Shown: piece after piece, positions 10,400 to 21,639 of the stretch
Layout: every line of letters starts with the position of its first letter
Numbering within the stretch: the stretch's first letter is position 1
Assembly: GCA_015680685.1 (NCBI GenBank)
Contig: MNCI01003549.1
Location: 87,870-151,869 of the forward strand
Origin: Gnetum montanum
Lineage: Eukaryota > Streptophyta > Gnetopsida > Gnetales > Gnetaceae
Reading direction: 5' to 3'
Length of the DNA stretch: 64,000 bases
The notes under the pieces: model-generated
The model's database searches: none
What the model was told of the DNA's origin: nothing
The model's input: only the letters and a program-made list of their open reading frames with translations
Translations under genes and position numbers: made by a program

Positions 10400-13060
10400 C
10401 TTCTCATTTCCTTTGATGAGAAGGTTGCGGTGTCGTCTTATGCAGGGTAGGGGTGGTTGAGTGGTTTGGTCCCTTGATGATGAACGGTGTTTGTGGTGTT
10501 AGTATGGGTGGTGGTGCGATCTTGTTTATAGAAGGTGCAGGGATGGATGTATGAGGAGGGACCTTTAGGAAAAATGGTTGTTGCAGCATTTTTTTAGCTG
10601 CTGCTGGTGTTGGTGCACTACGCTAAGGCACGTGAATCACAAATGGCTGCTGAGGTGGTTTGGGATTACTATCTACGCCGATAGTGTTGATGATGTAGCC
10701 GACATTGTTGGCATTAAGTGGATCTATGTAAACATGCATAGATTGATTCTCAAGATGCACAGGGTTGCTTTCATCTAGAACTAAATCCCCTTGATCAATC
10801 ATTCTTTGAATGTCATCCTTTAAAGCCAAAAAGTAATCCATGTCATGACCACACACTTGATGATAGTCATAGAACTGTTCCAGCCTGAAATTCTTAGGAA
10901 CTAGCGACTCATTGGGAAAAGCCAAGGAGGGGTTCCTAAGGAACTCACAGTACCATTGATGCCTTTTGGTTGCCTCCTTTGACATCTACTTGTGTTGAAT
11001 GTACCCCCCCCCTAGTAATTTCTTTAGAAGTTTCGAAGGCTTAATAAGTAGCTGGGTGTACTTAGAGTGATCTTTACACTTGAAGTTAGGCTTAGGTGGG
11101 GTAGATGCTTGAGGTGTCGAGGTGGAGGATTGAGCGATGTTGCTTAGGTTGGATGTGGTGTTAGTTGGCACAGTGGCCACCTTCTTGTTATTTTTGTTAT
11201 TGAGCTTGGCTTCATTTTCCATTGCAACCACTGTGGCTGTTGCAGCCTTGCCCTTCTCCGGGTCCTTCTTGATAAACATGTTCTTATATGCAACATAAGC
11301 TAGATCTTTACTTGCCTCGACTGCATCTTGTATGCTCTTGGTTTGGGCAAAAGCCTGGCTAAGAGTTTGTGGAGTGAGATAATACAGTTTGGACTTAATG
11401 AAGTTGTTCACTGCACCCTTAAAGATCGCTAGTAGATGGGCCTCCATGATAGGCTCGTAGATCTCATTCAGGGTAGCACTCCACCATTGTATAAATTTCT
11501 AGACTGATTTTAGTGGATCTTTATTTATGCTCATTAACTGATCTAGCGTAACCTCTTGTCTCAAGCTATACTTGAAACGAGTTATGAACTAAGTCAGCAG
11601 CTCCTCTAGGGTTGAGATAGAAGAGCGTGGGAGTGCACAGTACCAGTCTAAAGCTTTACCCATTAGAGACATAGCAAAGACATGGATGATTATGTGTAGC
11701 CATTGTTGTAGTAGAAGGGACTCAGATCTAAATGTTATGAGATGTACATTGGGATCACCCTCCCCGTTGTATTTTGTAAAGTGGGGAAGTGGCATCCCAA
11801 GGGTAATGTTAGTATGGGAATTGCCGGGCTAATGAGATCATCATGGTAGAAATCCATAACTTGTACAGTGTTAGAACCAGTAGTTTTGAGATGTTAAACC
11901 TCTTTAGTGAGGGTCTAGATAAGTTGAAATGCTTGATCTAGACTAGGGGGAAACACAGATAGTTGTGGAGTTGTGGGGGTAGCCACCATTGGTGGCATAG
12001 TAGGGGTAGCGTCTTGGCTCATAGGCAGTGCTGTTGGGGTGGCCCCTATGAAGGGTGCTGCTTGTGCTATCGACCACCCAATGGGTGGTGCTGTTGGAGT
12101 AGCGGTCACTGGTGGTGCCATAGGGTGGGTTTCTTGCATGATTGATGGGGTAGACCATAGTCCCACGCTTGGTTGTACCATTTTCAAGGCTTGGTACATT
12201 TGATGGTGAGCATCGTGGGACATTTGTGAGGGTTGCAAAGTAGGGGGAGAAGTGAAAGGTGTTCACCACATGTGTGGGGCTGGGCTCGTCATTGACAATG
12301 AAATAGGTGTAGTTGTTGGAATGGATGAAGAGATTATATGCAACTACGATGTAGGTACTATGTGGACGTAAGGCAGGGTAGCTATGATCGGTGCATGGTA
12401 CGATGCAAGGATGGATTGAGAAACAAATTATGGAAGGGTTTTAGTGCTTGGAAATGAGATAGAGCAATATGAATGTTGATATGTTGAAGGCATGGCATGG
12501 CTACCCATGGCCGATGAAAGTGTGGTTTGCGATGGATTAGACGTAATCATAAAGGGAGCAATGGTGAAGAGTGCGTTCGACCAGAAGGACGGGAAGGGAG
12601 GGATAGTCACAAGGTTAGTTTGACCCCCACCCTTGGCCTAGGAATCTAGGTCCTCTTGCCCATCCTAAAATTCCTTGTCATAGTAAGATGTTGTATCTTG
12701 CTGCTCCCTAGGTTTACTTGTCCGTACCAACTGATCTAAGATCCACTCATACATTTGTGTTAGAGGAATGGAAATGCTAGGAGTGGGAATAAATTCCCTC
12801 CGATTGTGTTAAGTGAACTTGAAGCTATGTTTGTCTTTGAGTTTGTGGGCATCTAAGGGAAAATTTTCCTGGTCCTTAGCATAGAGGAAATTGTAAAGTT
12901 CAGTCTGTTACACCAAGCTCTTAGGTGATTGGTTTAGGATCCTAAGAGATCCACGTGACCTTTTCACTGGGCTAGGTGGTTGCTAGACACCTGTGGTGCC
13001 CTGAACCAAAAAAGGAATCTTAATGTTTGAGGTAGCAATAGCGGTGGTTGAGGAAATCAT
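10400..13060 (-). pseudogene. gag: gag of TAT-like element D
   Basis: The start ATG at 13,060 (MISSTTAIAT...) aligns in position with the gag start of element G (57,101). The capsid core lies at 11,795-11,250, with YNGEGDPNVHLITF, FAMSLMGKALDWYCALP and an F..RWSA-type segment (here decayed to FIQWWSATLNE). C-terminal is the motif CEFLRNP...YDYHQVCGHDMDYF (10,985-10,623), the Cys/His tail seen in many TAT and Athila gag proteins. Between start and core lies a Pro/Thr/Ala-rich low-complexity stretch (about 12,240-11,915, repeats of ATPTAPP). About ten stop codons, mostly TAG, and probable frame breaks inactivate it. The interval 9,900-10,400 is a decayed linker to the protease-like domain. Confidence 0.8.
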
Positions 13061-13280
13061 TTTTGTGAGGTTGAAAATAGTTTGTAAGAAAGAAAAACAA
13101 AGAGATCAAGTGGCGATTAGAGGCTTTCTATCCTATAGGGTTCCAAAAGAACCATCATTACGACCAGCCTGTACCACATGACATTAAACAACCGCAAGGG
13201 TATCACATTTATGATGATAGGAAATGGGGTATAGAGAATGTGCAGGACTACCCATAAGACACAAAAAGGGGCATCAAAAG

Positions 13281-13300
13281 GCCCTCCTTCTAGTGCCAAA
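13281..13300 (-). other. Primer-binding site of element D
   Basis: The reverse strand reads TTTGGCACTAGAAGGAGGGC four bases inside the LTR end. Element G has TTGGCACTAAAAGGAGGACC at the same place. This motif is typical of TAT-type elements from memory; I cannot name the tRNA with confidence. Confidence 0.65.
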
Positions 13301-13304
13301 AAAT

Positions 13305-14849
13305 TGTAGTGACTGAAAATGTCGGTGGCTAGAACATTGAGAGGTTGTTGGGTGAACAGTTTAACCCCAAATTCGTGCAAGGCTCGTGCTGGATAAAATG
13401 GAAGTGGGACACCCTGAATGGTCTGGATGATCAAATAGGGACTTAATCAGTGTAACTTAACCTTACGTGAATGTTATATTAAATGCAAAATATGTGAGGT
13501 AAAATCAATAATCAATAAATGTAAGAATGAAGAAAATAATGCCAAACAGTGATAAAAATAAAGAGATAATAGAATAAAATGGGGTAAGAAAATGCACCAT
13601 CATAGGGTCATAGGTTTGATTCTCTTCCTTGCTTGAAAATGTATAACAAGTTATACAACATCAGAGGTGCACAAAGAGTTCAAGAATGATCAAAATGCTC
13701 AAAATGTGCCAACTATGCTTTTAAGTGAGAACTTAAAAGCTAACAATGCAAAATGTCAATAAGCCAACTACTCTTGCTAATGCAAAAATGCCAATTCTTT
13801 GAGTCAAAAATCCAACTGTAAAAAAGCCAACATGCAAAAATGCCAATGGAAAAAGCCAATTCAAATTGCCAACCATTTGAGCATTGTTTGCTAGGGTATT
13901 TATAGGGCAAGAGCAAGTGAGAAATGAGGCTTGGATGCCATGTGTCCTAGACCCCATGTGATGCTGACATGCTCGTACTACGTAGATGTTCAAAGCCGAT
14001 TGTGAACTTGCTATGTTGCAACCATGTTGTCGAAATTGCACATGCTAGAATCTAGTGTGCCAACAATGCAAGTGAGAAATGAAGCACATTGAAGTAGCGT
14101 AGCTGCTTGCTACACTGTGCTATGCTATGTAGCATAGCACATTGGCATAGCGTAGTTGCTTACTGAAAACTTGCATTAAAGTCAACAACATTTGCTAAAA
14201 GCCTCGGCACACGTTGGGTTAACCTTTGGAGCATTTTTTTTGATTTTCATCTTTGCTATGCTACACTATGTAGCGTAGCAGCCAATGGAACTTGCATTTT
14301 TGTCAAAATTGTAGAGTTTTATGAGAAAACTTTTCTTCAGGGTAGCTTTGGAAGCTACAATGCTATTAAATGTAATCCTTTTTTTGAAACAGCTTGGCAG
14401 AGGAATCTTTGCCTATCTTGCCCTTGCTACACTGTGCTACGCTATCTAGCGTAGCACTATGTGTTGGCTAGATTTTAACTTTTCCTTGCGTGAAAATCTT
14501 GCCAAAACTTGTATTCAGACACTTGATTGATTTTTTGAAGGCTTGCTATGCTGCACAATGTAACGTAGTATAGCAGACTTCTCTACTAGAAAACTTGACA
14601 AATTGTTTTGTCCATCCTGAACACCGTTGACAACTCCTAGCATAGTTTCTAAATAGACTATCAGCCGGGTGAATTGTCTAGGTGGGCAAGCCAAAGAGTC
14701 CATTGGGCTGCTAGTCTTGGAAGTAGAAAACTTGTAGGATTGCACAGTTTATCTTTGGTGTCTACACTTTTCTGCCAAACTATCATGGTGCTGCACTTGC
14801 GGAAGTCCTTGCCTGAATTCCAGGACCTTGGTGAGGCAAGAAGGTCTCA
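13305..14849 (-). mobile_element. 5' LTR of TAT-like element D
   Basis: On the minus strand the LTR runs from TGAGACC (14,849) to CACTACA (13,305), 1,545 bp with TG...CA ends. A TATA box, CCTATAAATACCC, lies at 13,909-13,891, about 950 bp in. The LTR of G starts TGAGA and has the same TATA phrase at about 943 bp. The half nearer the 5' end is full of GCTACGCT/TAGCGTAGC words (14,090-14,580). The LTR cuts the gag of element C. The left LTR of D was not found. Confidence 0.7.
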
Positions 14850-14859
14850 AATTTTATGG

Positions 14860-15704
14860 TGTTTCAATGCCTCTACACTGTTAAGCATACTTTGAGTTGC
14901 TAGTAAAGGTTCATAATCATCACTGTGTTGATGATACCAATGATGGTTTCAGCCACCCCTTTGATTTTGGTGATCTTCATGGTCATTATGATTTAGTCGA
15001 TCATCTTCATCACGGTTGTTTTGATGGTGGCTTCAATGAGAACCATCAGATGAAGAGTAATGTTTGGAATTAGATGTAGAGGATGAAGAGGAAGGTGGAC
15101 TACCACTACCACCATGGTTTCCACCACCACTCTTACAATTTTGAAAATCTCCATCATTAGATCCCTTATTATTGTAATGTTTGCCCAAGTCCCTACTTTG
15201 GCTATCACTCTTCCTTGAACCTAGTTTATGAATAGTTGATTGTAGGTCAAGTTCACACCCTCATCATCGTTACTCGGGGGTGGAAAATCTTCATGTTGAG
15301 AACCTTATAAGGGAGGGTCCTCATTCTTCTCTTGATCTAGTAGGAACAAGGGGTTAGTGTAATGTTTCCTCTTTGTGGCCTCATGAAGTCTCTCCTGATG
15401 TTTATCCCACTTACACTGTGTTTCATTAGAATGATAGTTCCTAGTGTTGTACCCATCCACAACATATTCTTCATGAAGAGTTGCTATGCCCAACTTCTTA
15501 AGGGCTTTAATTAGCATTCTGGGCACAACTTTATTAGGGGGGAAAAATAATGTTTCCATCCATATCATGCCATAACATCTATTCATCCTAATGTAGGATG
15601 AAGATGAAATTCAGTACAAACTCATCTAGATGAGTGTATACCACTTTGGATTTCTATGGGACAAGTGGTTTAGTATTGTCATGCTTATGAGAAGAAGAAG
15701 ACAT
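14860..15704 (-). pseudogene. gag: gag 5' part of Athila-like element C, truncated by D
   Basis: The start ATG at 15,704 gives MSSSSHKHDNTK, matching the gag start of element A (MSSSDKHENSK at 30,055). It then follows A closely: LKKLGIATLHEEYV against LKKLGIQDLQEEYV, and YTNPLFLLDQ against FTNPLFLLNQ. A Gly/Ser/His-rich region follows. The similarity stops at DDYEPLLATQSMLNSVEALK (near 14,870), where the LTR of D begins. Stops are few in this copy, so it may be younger than A. The remainder of C is not visible to the left of D. Confidence 0.8.
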
Positions 15705-15838
15705 TTTGTAAAACAGAATGAAATTGTCAGTGTGCTTTTATAGTTTATGTATAGTGGGAATGATATCAACCTTTAGCTTCGTATAATGATATTAATGGTA
15801 TTCACTTAGACCTAAATAGCACACATTCCACAGAAAAA

Positions 15839-15858
15839 GTTGCTAACAATGATGCCAA
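15839..15858 (-). other. Primer-binding site of element C (tRNA-Asp type)
   Basis: The reverse strand reads TTGGCATCATTGTTAGCAAC directly next to the LTR end. This is a CpG/CHG-decayed form of TGGCGCCGTTGCCGGGGATC, the complement of the plant tRNA-Asp 3' end used by Athila-type elements. Confidence 0.7.
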
Positions 15859-16789
15859 TGATGAGTGATGAGGTACCCCTACATCCAACCATACAAATCA
15901 CAAATCATTCATGCATGACTTGGTTGAATTTCATGGACTTTATCATTTCTAGTGCACTAGCCCTTTAGGAAGTGAATCTAACCTTAAGGTTAATCATTTT
16001 CCTCCTAGTTACGCTTATGATGCACATTGGTATGGTTAAGTGTAACTAAGGCATTTGATTTTTATCATTTTGTATTTTATATTGTGGGTGCTCGAAATGT
16101 AGATAAAAAGGAGTTTAATTAAATAATCTAAATGACTAATTAACTAATCATTTAACTAATCCTAACATAAGTATGCATTTTCACTTTCCGTACATGTTGC
16201 AAACCCACGTATTCACTACTGTATGACCAAACTCTACGCTACTGGGCATACCAAGTGATAACACTATTGGGATTACCAAGTGAACACATGTTATGCTTAA
16301 AGTGGTCATACTTATGTATTTAATCTATCTAGCTTAATAATCTTGTTAACTCAATTGCTGAAAAATAATTGCAAAATAATTGAGAATAATTAATAGATAA
16401 TTGAAATGATTGAATCCATAAAAAAAATAGCTAATCTATCCAAAGTGTTGCAAGGTTTATCAGAAATCTTATCTTTATTACCGCACACACTGTCATGATC
16501 AAGTACAACAATGCTCGAATAAATATCCGTACACTCAATGACTCCTGCTACAGGCACTCAAGGAAAGAATTCTAACTTTCGAATAGAAAAAATGCAAGAG
16601 CTTTGCTACACTTGAAATTTGGACTCCCCATGAATGTAGTGGATAGACATGTATTTATAGATGACAAACAGACACCACGTTGATAAGGCATCATTGATGT
16701 AGGTCAAAATGTGTTGATGGGGCCTCATTGACACTGTCGGTTATGTCGACAAGGTCTCATCAACATAGCCAACCAATGACGACTCATCA
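15859..16789 (-). mobile_element. 5' LTR of Athila-like element C (family 1)
   Basis: The 931 bp LTR reads TGATGAGTCGTC... to ...CACTCATCA on the minus strand. It aligns along its length with the 3' LTR of A (41,192-42,107), including GTTGTAGTGGAGCTCTTGTA-like and GCAGGAGTTATTGAGTGT-like segments. The TATA box CTATAAATAC is at 16,660-16,651. The right edge abuts the protease end of element E, so C probably inserted into E. Confidence 0.85.
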
Positions 16790-16859
16790 CAAGGAATGTT
16801 TATTTGTTAGTTGAATTATTTTTTTGATATTCTCTGAACCCAAATTCAAAATCTAGTTA

Positions 16860-17560
16860 ACAAGATCTTGTTGTTCTTTAGTTGAGGGATCTCAAGGTCC
16901 TTCTTCAAAATTATTCAACACTAAGGTTTTCCTATCTTTTTCCATTGCTAAAGTGGGTAAAGTGTAGAGCATTTTTGCTTCCTTCAAGTCTACATTTAAA
17001 TGATCTTCTTTTACCTTATTATATATATTTACTATAAAAATAAGATTGGAAAATGAAAGTTGAAGTTGTTCAGATCTATAATTAATTACTACAATAGCTA
17101 TTACTAACCAAGGTCTCCCTAATATAATAGGAAAACAATTAGGATCTTTTACTCCCAAAACAACAAAGTCAATTGGGTATTTTCCTTTTTCTACCTCAAT
17201 TATCAAGTCCTCTACTATTCTTATGGGTTTTATGTTTGAACCATTAGCCAATGATATTGTTATGTTTACTCCTTTGTTATCTTGTATATTAAGTGGCCTA
17301 GCCATTTTAAGAGGTATGATATTAATGCTAGCTTCTAAATCCAATAGGGAATTTTTAANGCCTAGCCATTTTAAGAGGTATGATATTAATGCTAGCTTCT
17401 AAATCCAATAGGGAATTTTTAATTACTTGGCCATTTATTTTGATTGGAATGGTAGGGACTTCAGGATCTTGGTAATTTGGAATCTCATGATTTTATATAA
17501 GTTAATAAAGATTGTCAACCAAATAAACTTGTTTAGGAATTTTTTCCTTTCTTCTCCTAG
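16860..17560 (-). pseudogene. Protease domain of Athila-like element E
   Basis: On the minus strand: LLDLEASINIIPLKMARPLN, then ISLANGSNIKPIRIVEDLII, then PIDFVVLGVKDPNCFPIILG-RPWL. This is the standard Athila retropepsin layout, with ILGRPWL at its end. The D-L-G-A-S active site reads D-L-E-A-S here, a Gly to Glu change that a single C-to-T on the other strand would explain. A 63 bp direct duplication around the N at 17,359 interrupts the frame and is probably an assembly fault. The coding strand continues to NNFEEGP near 16,892, then meets the LTR of C. Confidence 0.8.
17296..17422. repeat. 63 bp direct duplication around a single N
   Basis: 17,296-17,358 and 17,360-17,422 are identical and separated by one N at 17,359. 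This looks like two contig ends that overlap but were joined without merging. Confidence 0.9.
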
Positions 17561-17899
17561 TGCATAATTCCCTTAAGTATTTAGCAGAAAGAGGTGTGTC
17601 TTTTACTACTTTTTCTAAAGGGATATGCAAATACAATTCACTAAACATTTTTTCAAGATGGGCTTTAGTTGTAAAATTATCTTGTAATTTTTTAGGAAAA
17701 GAAGATAAAACTAGTTTCCTAGAGAGTAATGGTTGTTCTTTTTCCCTAGTTGATTGATCTTCCTCATTTATTATTTGTGGCTGAATTTCTTATTATGTCC
17801 ATACCTCATGAGATCTCACCTTCTTTTGGGGTTTAGGTTCAACTATTTTTCCACTCTTTGTAGTGATGGAATGTAATTACTCTTTGCCCTTTCTTTGAG

Positions 17900-19390
17900 A
17901 TGTAGGATTTGGTTTAGGTTGGGATGGTAATTCATTTTTTGTTAAGTCCTAAAATTTCCTTTGAGTCTCACTCATGAATTATCTACTTTCTTTTACAAAG
18001 GAAGCAAGGCTTTGGATGAGTTAATCCAAGTGTTCATTAGTTGAATTCTTAAATGACCTACAGTTATTTTGAGGATATTTTTGTTGGTAAAATGGTCGTT
18101 AAGGAAAGTTCATTGTTGGTTGGCTCTTAAATTGTTAAAAGCCTTTACTGACTCTTACATTTCCTCTTGATAATAGAATAAGGCTAGATAGGTTTTTTTG
18201 GTCATGTTCGGGACTACCATAAATGTTGCACATTTTTGCTTGAATTCCATGAGCTTGTTTTTTAAATAATCATGTCAATTCATCTACTTTTTTATTTAAC
18301 TATTCTAATTTTTGAGTCATGTCTTGCATAATATTGGGTTTTGGCCAAAGTTTACTTTGATCTACTAATAAATCTATGATTCTTCAACCATCTTCCAGGG
18401 TCACATTTAAAATATTTCCTCTATGTGTAAATTCAACATTTAACCTACAATAACGTAATAAGCCTTCTACAAAGATTTNGTCAACATTTAACCTACAATA
18501 ACGTAATAAGCCTTCTACAAAGATTTGAATTAATTGATGGGCTGGGAATTCATGGTTTGGATTTTTTTAACCATAATCCTTTAAATCTATCAAAGTTACT
18601 CTCATAGTCTTCATCCTCATGTTGCATAAAACTCATTAATTACTTCCTTAAGGAATATAGCTTATCATTAGAAAGAAATATTTATAGAGAAGCATTCTTA
18701 AATTCATCCCATGAACTAATTTGTGTTCTAAGGATTTGTAGCCAAAAATAAACTTTGTTCTTTAAGGTTGATTTAAAGGCAATCATCTTAGATCTATCCC
18801 CACTCTGAGGTGCTAACATGGGTAATGTTGTTTCAAATTCTCTTATGTGGGTAATTATATCCTCATCATTTGTTCATTTAAATATAGGTAATAAATGAAT
18901 ATTTTCAACCTCTACATATGTTCCTTGTGGAAAAATTAATGGTCCCTAAGGTATTATGGATGTTCTTTGATTTAATAACTCCCCAAGGGTTTGTCTTGGG
19001 TAGGGTTGGTCACTTGGAACATTGGAACTCAAAATACCAAAGAAGAGAGGAATTGAACCTAAGGAAATTGGGGGATGTATATGATGTGAAGAAGATCCCA
19101 TTGTGTAAGTAGAGGTTACTATTTGGGTTAATATAGGATTTGGTATAGAAATCAAGATTGGTGGTGGAGTTTGTAAATTCAAAGTACTCAGTAGTTGGGT
19201 AATACCTCCAATTGTGGTCACATAAGTTGATATTGGAGTAGTACTTGGATTTTGAGATCCTACCCTCGTAGTTAAACTCATGGTTGTAGTTGGAATATTA
19301 AATAGAGGATTAATAGATATGGTAAAATTATGTTGTGTTTTCTCTTTGGGATTTTGTGTTTTCAAAGAAGAAAAAAATCAAATCTTGATT
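17900..19390 (-). pseudogene. gag: gag of Athila-like element E
   Basis: Read leftward from about 19,365. An N-terminal Thr/Pro/Ile-rich stretch is followed by a Retrotrans_gag core at about 18,880-18,500: FETTLPMLAPQ, FWLQILRTQISSWDEFKNAS, LYSLRK..MSFMQHEDEDYE and FDRFKGLW. The spacing of ISSWDE, LR and F.Q fits Athila gag. Several stops (TAG, TAA) and a 46 bp duplication at the N at 18,479 break it. The C-terminal part towards 17,560 is a Lys/Ser/Pro-rich linker into the protease. Nothing else could be resolved in it. Confidence 0.7.
18433..18526. repeat. 46 bp direct duplication around a single N
   Basis: 18,433-18,478 recurs as 18,481-18,526, on either side of the N at 18,479. Same pattern as at 17,359 and 62,051. 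Confidence 0.9.
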
Positions 19391-19798
19391 GTATGGTTCC
19401 TTTTGGTCTTGTTTTTCAATCGCTTTTGTACATTTATAAAGGCTAAGAGTACTCCTAGAAGGTTGAAATTATGTTGGTTTCATTTAACAAGAACATTCTT
19501 TGTTGGCACATTCATGGGCTAACATTCCTAAAAATTTACAAACTAATTTAATAACTCCTACTATCATTGCTTTAATTGTAACTTTTTTAACAATATCAAT
19601 TGGTTGTATGATAAGAGGATTATTTCTTATTTTTTGGATTTTTTAGTGTAAGAAAAACAAGTAAAAGAAATCATTTTTCAAATTAATTAAATATAAAAAA
19701 CATAAAATAAAATAAAATAAAATGTACTTGAAATATGAAATCACAAAATGAAATTAAAACATACAAAACTCTTTATGATGATTAACTCTGTTGGCCTC

Positions 19799-19816
19799 CT
19801 TGGAAATGGTGCCAAA
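19799..19816 (-). other. Primer-binding site of element E
   Basis: The reverse strand reads TTTGGCACCATTTCCAAG beside the LTR end, a decayed form of the tRNA-Asp-type site (TGGCGCCGTTGCC...). Confidence 0.6.
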
Positions 19817-19817
19817 T

Positions 19818-20869
19818 TGATGAGCCAGGAAAAATTTAGTGTTGGATACCTTTAATCTTTATCTTCATTTCTTTCATTGTAGAAATTGTCATCCCATTTG
19901 TGATTGACTTGCAGGTTATATGCCATGGAGGAATGGTTTAAATTCAAAACATCATCAAGACATAAAACCAATGATTAGATATAGTTTCAATTGAGAACAC
20001 CATACTTATGATTGTCACCCATAAGTAAAATCCACGATATTCACCTTAACTTCCAACATTAAGTTCAAAGATGAATATAATCAATTAAAAAAAATTGAAT
20101 TTAAATAAATTTATGAGAAATAACAAAGATTACAAAGGAGACATCACCTAATTTGTGACTTTGCTCTATTGTCTACGTAGTGCAACAAATTCACAATCTT
20201 AAAACATTGTTGGTTGTTAATTATCATAAAGAATCAACACATTTCCTTAATAATTTTATGCACAAAAAAAATTCTAATTTGGCATGGTTCTCTCAATAGT
20301 ATCCTCTCTTTGTTTCTTCACATCCTGTTTTATATTCTCCCTCAATCTAGTGCATTTGGCCAGGGAATTTATAAGGACTAGTCTATGACATGAGGAGCCA
20401 CTATCCATGTGTAGTGGCCATGGAAATTACTACTCATGCATAACATCCACTATATCATCCACCGCCACCACCCACATAGGTAACATTCACTATAACATCC
20501 ATTGCCATCACCCATGTAGGTAACATTCACTGTAATGTCCATAGCCACCATGTGGCAAAGAAAAATTTAGCTCCCACCAACCACATGCTAGTAACAGTTG
20601 CAAGAACTTGTAGATATAAAAATAGTTGGGATCCAAGCCTCATTATCTATGTAATTTCCACTATAGAAAATTGACAATCTCCATCAAGGTAATCTGAAGG
20701 AAACAGTTGCAGTTGCGTGTTCAAAGAATGTGGTTGATAGAGTGACACACCCACATTGTAACACCAATGTCCAAGTTGCAACTCCATTACCATAATAAAT
20801 CCTCAATGTGCATTTCTATTACTACTAAAAAGAACTAGAAACTAGAAAACATAATACCAGTATAGATTA
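19818..20869 (-). mobile_element. 5' LTR of Athila-like element E (right edge unclear)
   Basis: The LTR end TGGCTCATCA lies next to the primer site. A TATA-like CCTTATAAATTC is at 20,376-20,365. The far edge could not be fixed; the sequence runs to an N at 20,870. It carries a three-unit 40 bp tandem repeat upstream of the TATA-like box in the direction of transcription. It differs from the LTRs of A, B and C. Confidence 0.55.
20441..20555. repeat. Three 40 bp tandem units in the LTR of E
   Basis: Units begin at 20,441, 20,481 and 20,521 with TAACAT(C/T)CACT and share ATCC(A)..GCCA(C/T)CACCCA(C/T)(A/G)TAGG. The spacing is exactly 40 bp; the third unit is shortened. Confidence 0.85.
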
Positions 20870-20919
20870 NCGATATGTAATTAAGATTTAAAAGGTACCA
20901 ATTTTTGGGTTTAACAATT

Positions 20920-21620
20920 ATCTAAGGAATCACCCATCAATCAAAAATTGTAAAAGATGTTTGGTCATCACTTGGACATACTAGTTATTATTGGAGATTT
21001 ATAGAGAATTTCTCTAAGATCACAAAACTATGGATCAAATTGACAAAGAAGGATACTCCATTTCTTTGGACTAAGGAGTATGAACATGCATTTCAACAAC
21101 TAAAGAAAAAAATCATAGAAAATTTAATTCTATGAGCATCACATTGGTCCAAACCCTTCCATATCATGAGAAATGCATCTAATTATGCCTTCGGAGCTAT
21201 TTTTATGTAATTGGATGACTAAAACCATCCATATTATATTCCTTGTGCAAGCTGAAGCAATTTCGGTGCACAGATCAATTACACCATCATAGAGAAAGAA
21301 CTAGTGGTGGTGGTGTATGCTCTTGAAAAGTTTAGGTACTATGTGCTTGGATATAAAGTGTTTGTGCACACTAACAATAGTGCCAACTACTTCTTGATGA
21401 ATAAGTAAATGGTAAGTCCCTATGTCATATAGTGGCTTGTGATCTTCTAGGGATACTTTCTCACAATAGTAGATTGAAAGGAAACTGAGAATGTGGTCGT
21501 TGACCATCTCTCTTAGTTATGATGGGATGACAAAGAGGAGGAGAGCTTACCCTTTGAATAATTCCTAGATAAACTTCTCTTTGTCAGTGTAATTAATGAA
21601 TAGATTCCCATATAATCCAA
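20920..21620 (+). pseudogene. pol: RT C-terminus and RNase H of Athila-like element F
   Basis: The visible part starts in the RT connection (SLGHTSYYWRFIENFSKI). RNase H follows: NASNYAFGAIF (the catalytic Asp is Asn here), EKELVVVVYALEKFRYYVLG, then IVD*KETENVVVDHLS. Element A has the same order. Many TAG/TGA stops occur, for example in IVD*KET where CGA is expected. Everything 5' of this in F (LTR, gag, protease, RT fingers/palm) is absent; the N at 20,870 marks the break. Confidence 0.85.
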
Positions 21621-21639
21621 TTGGTATAATGGCATCCTC

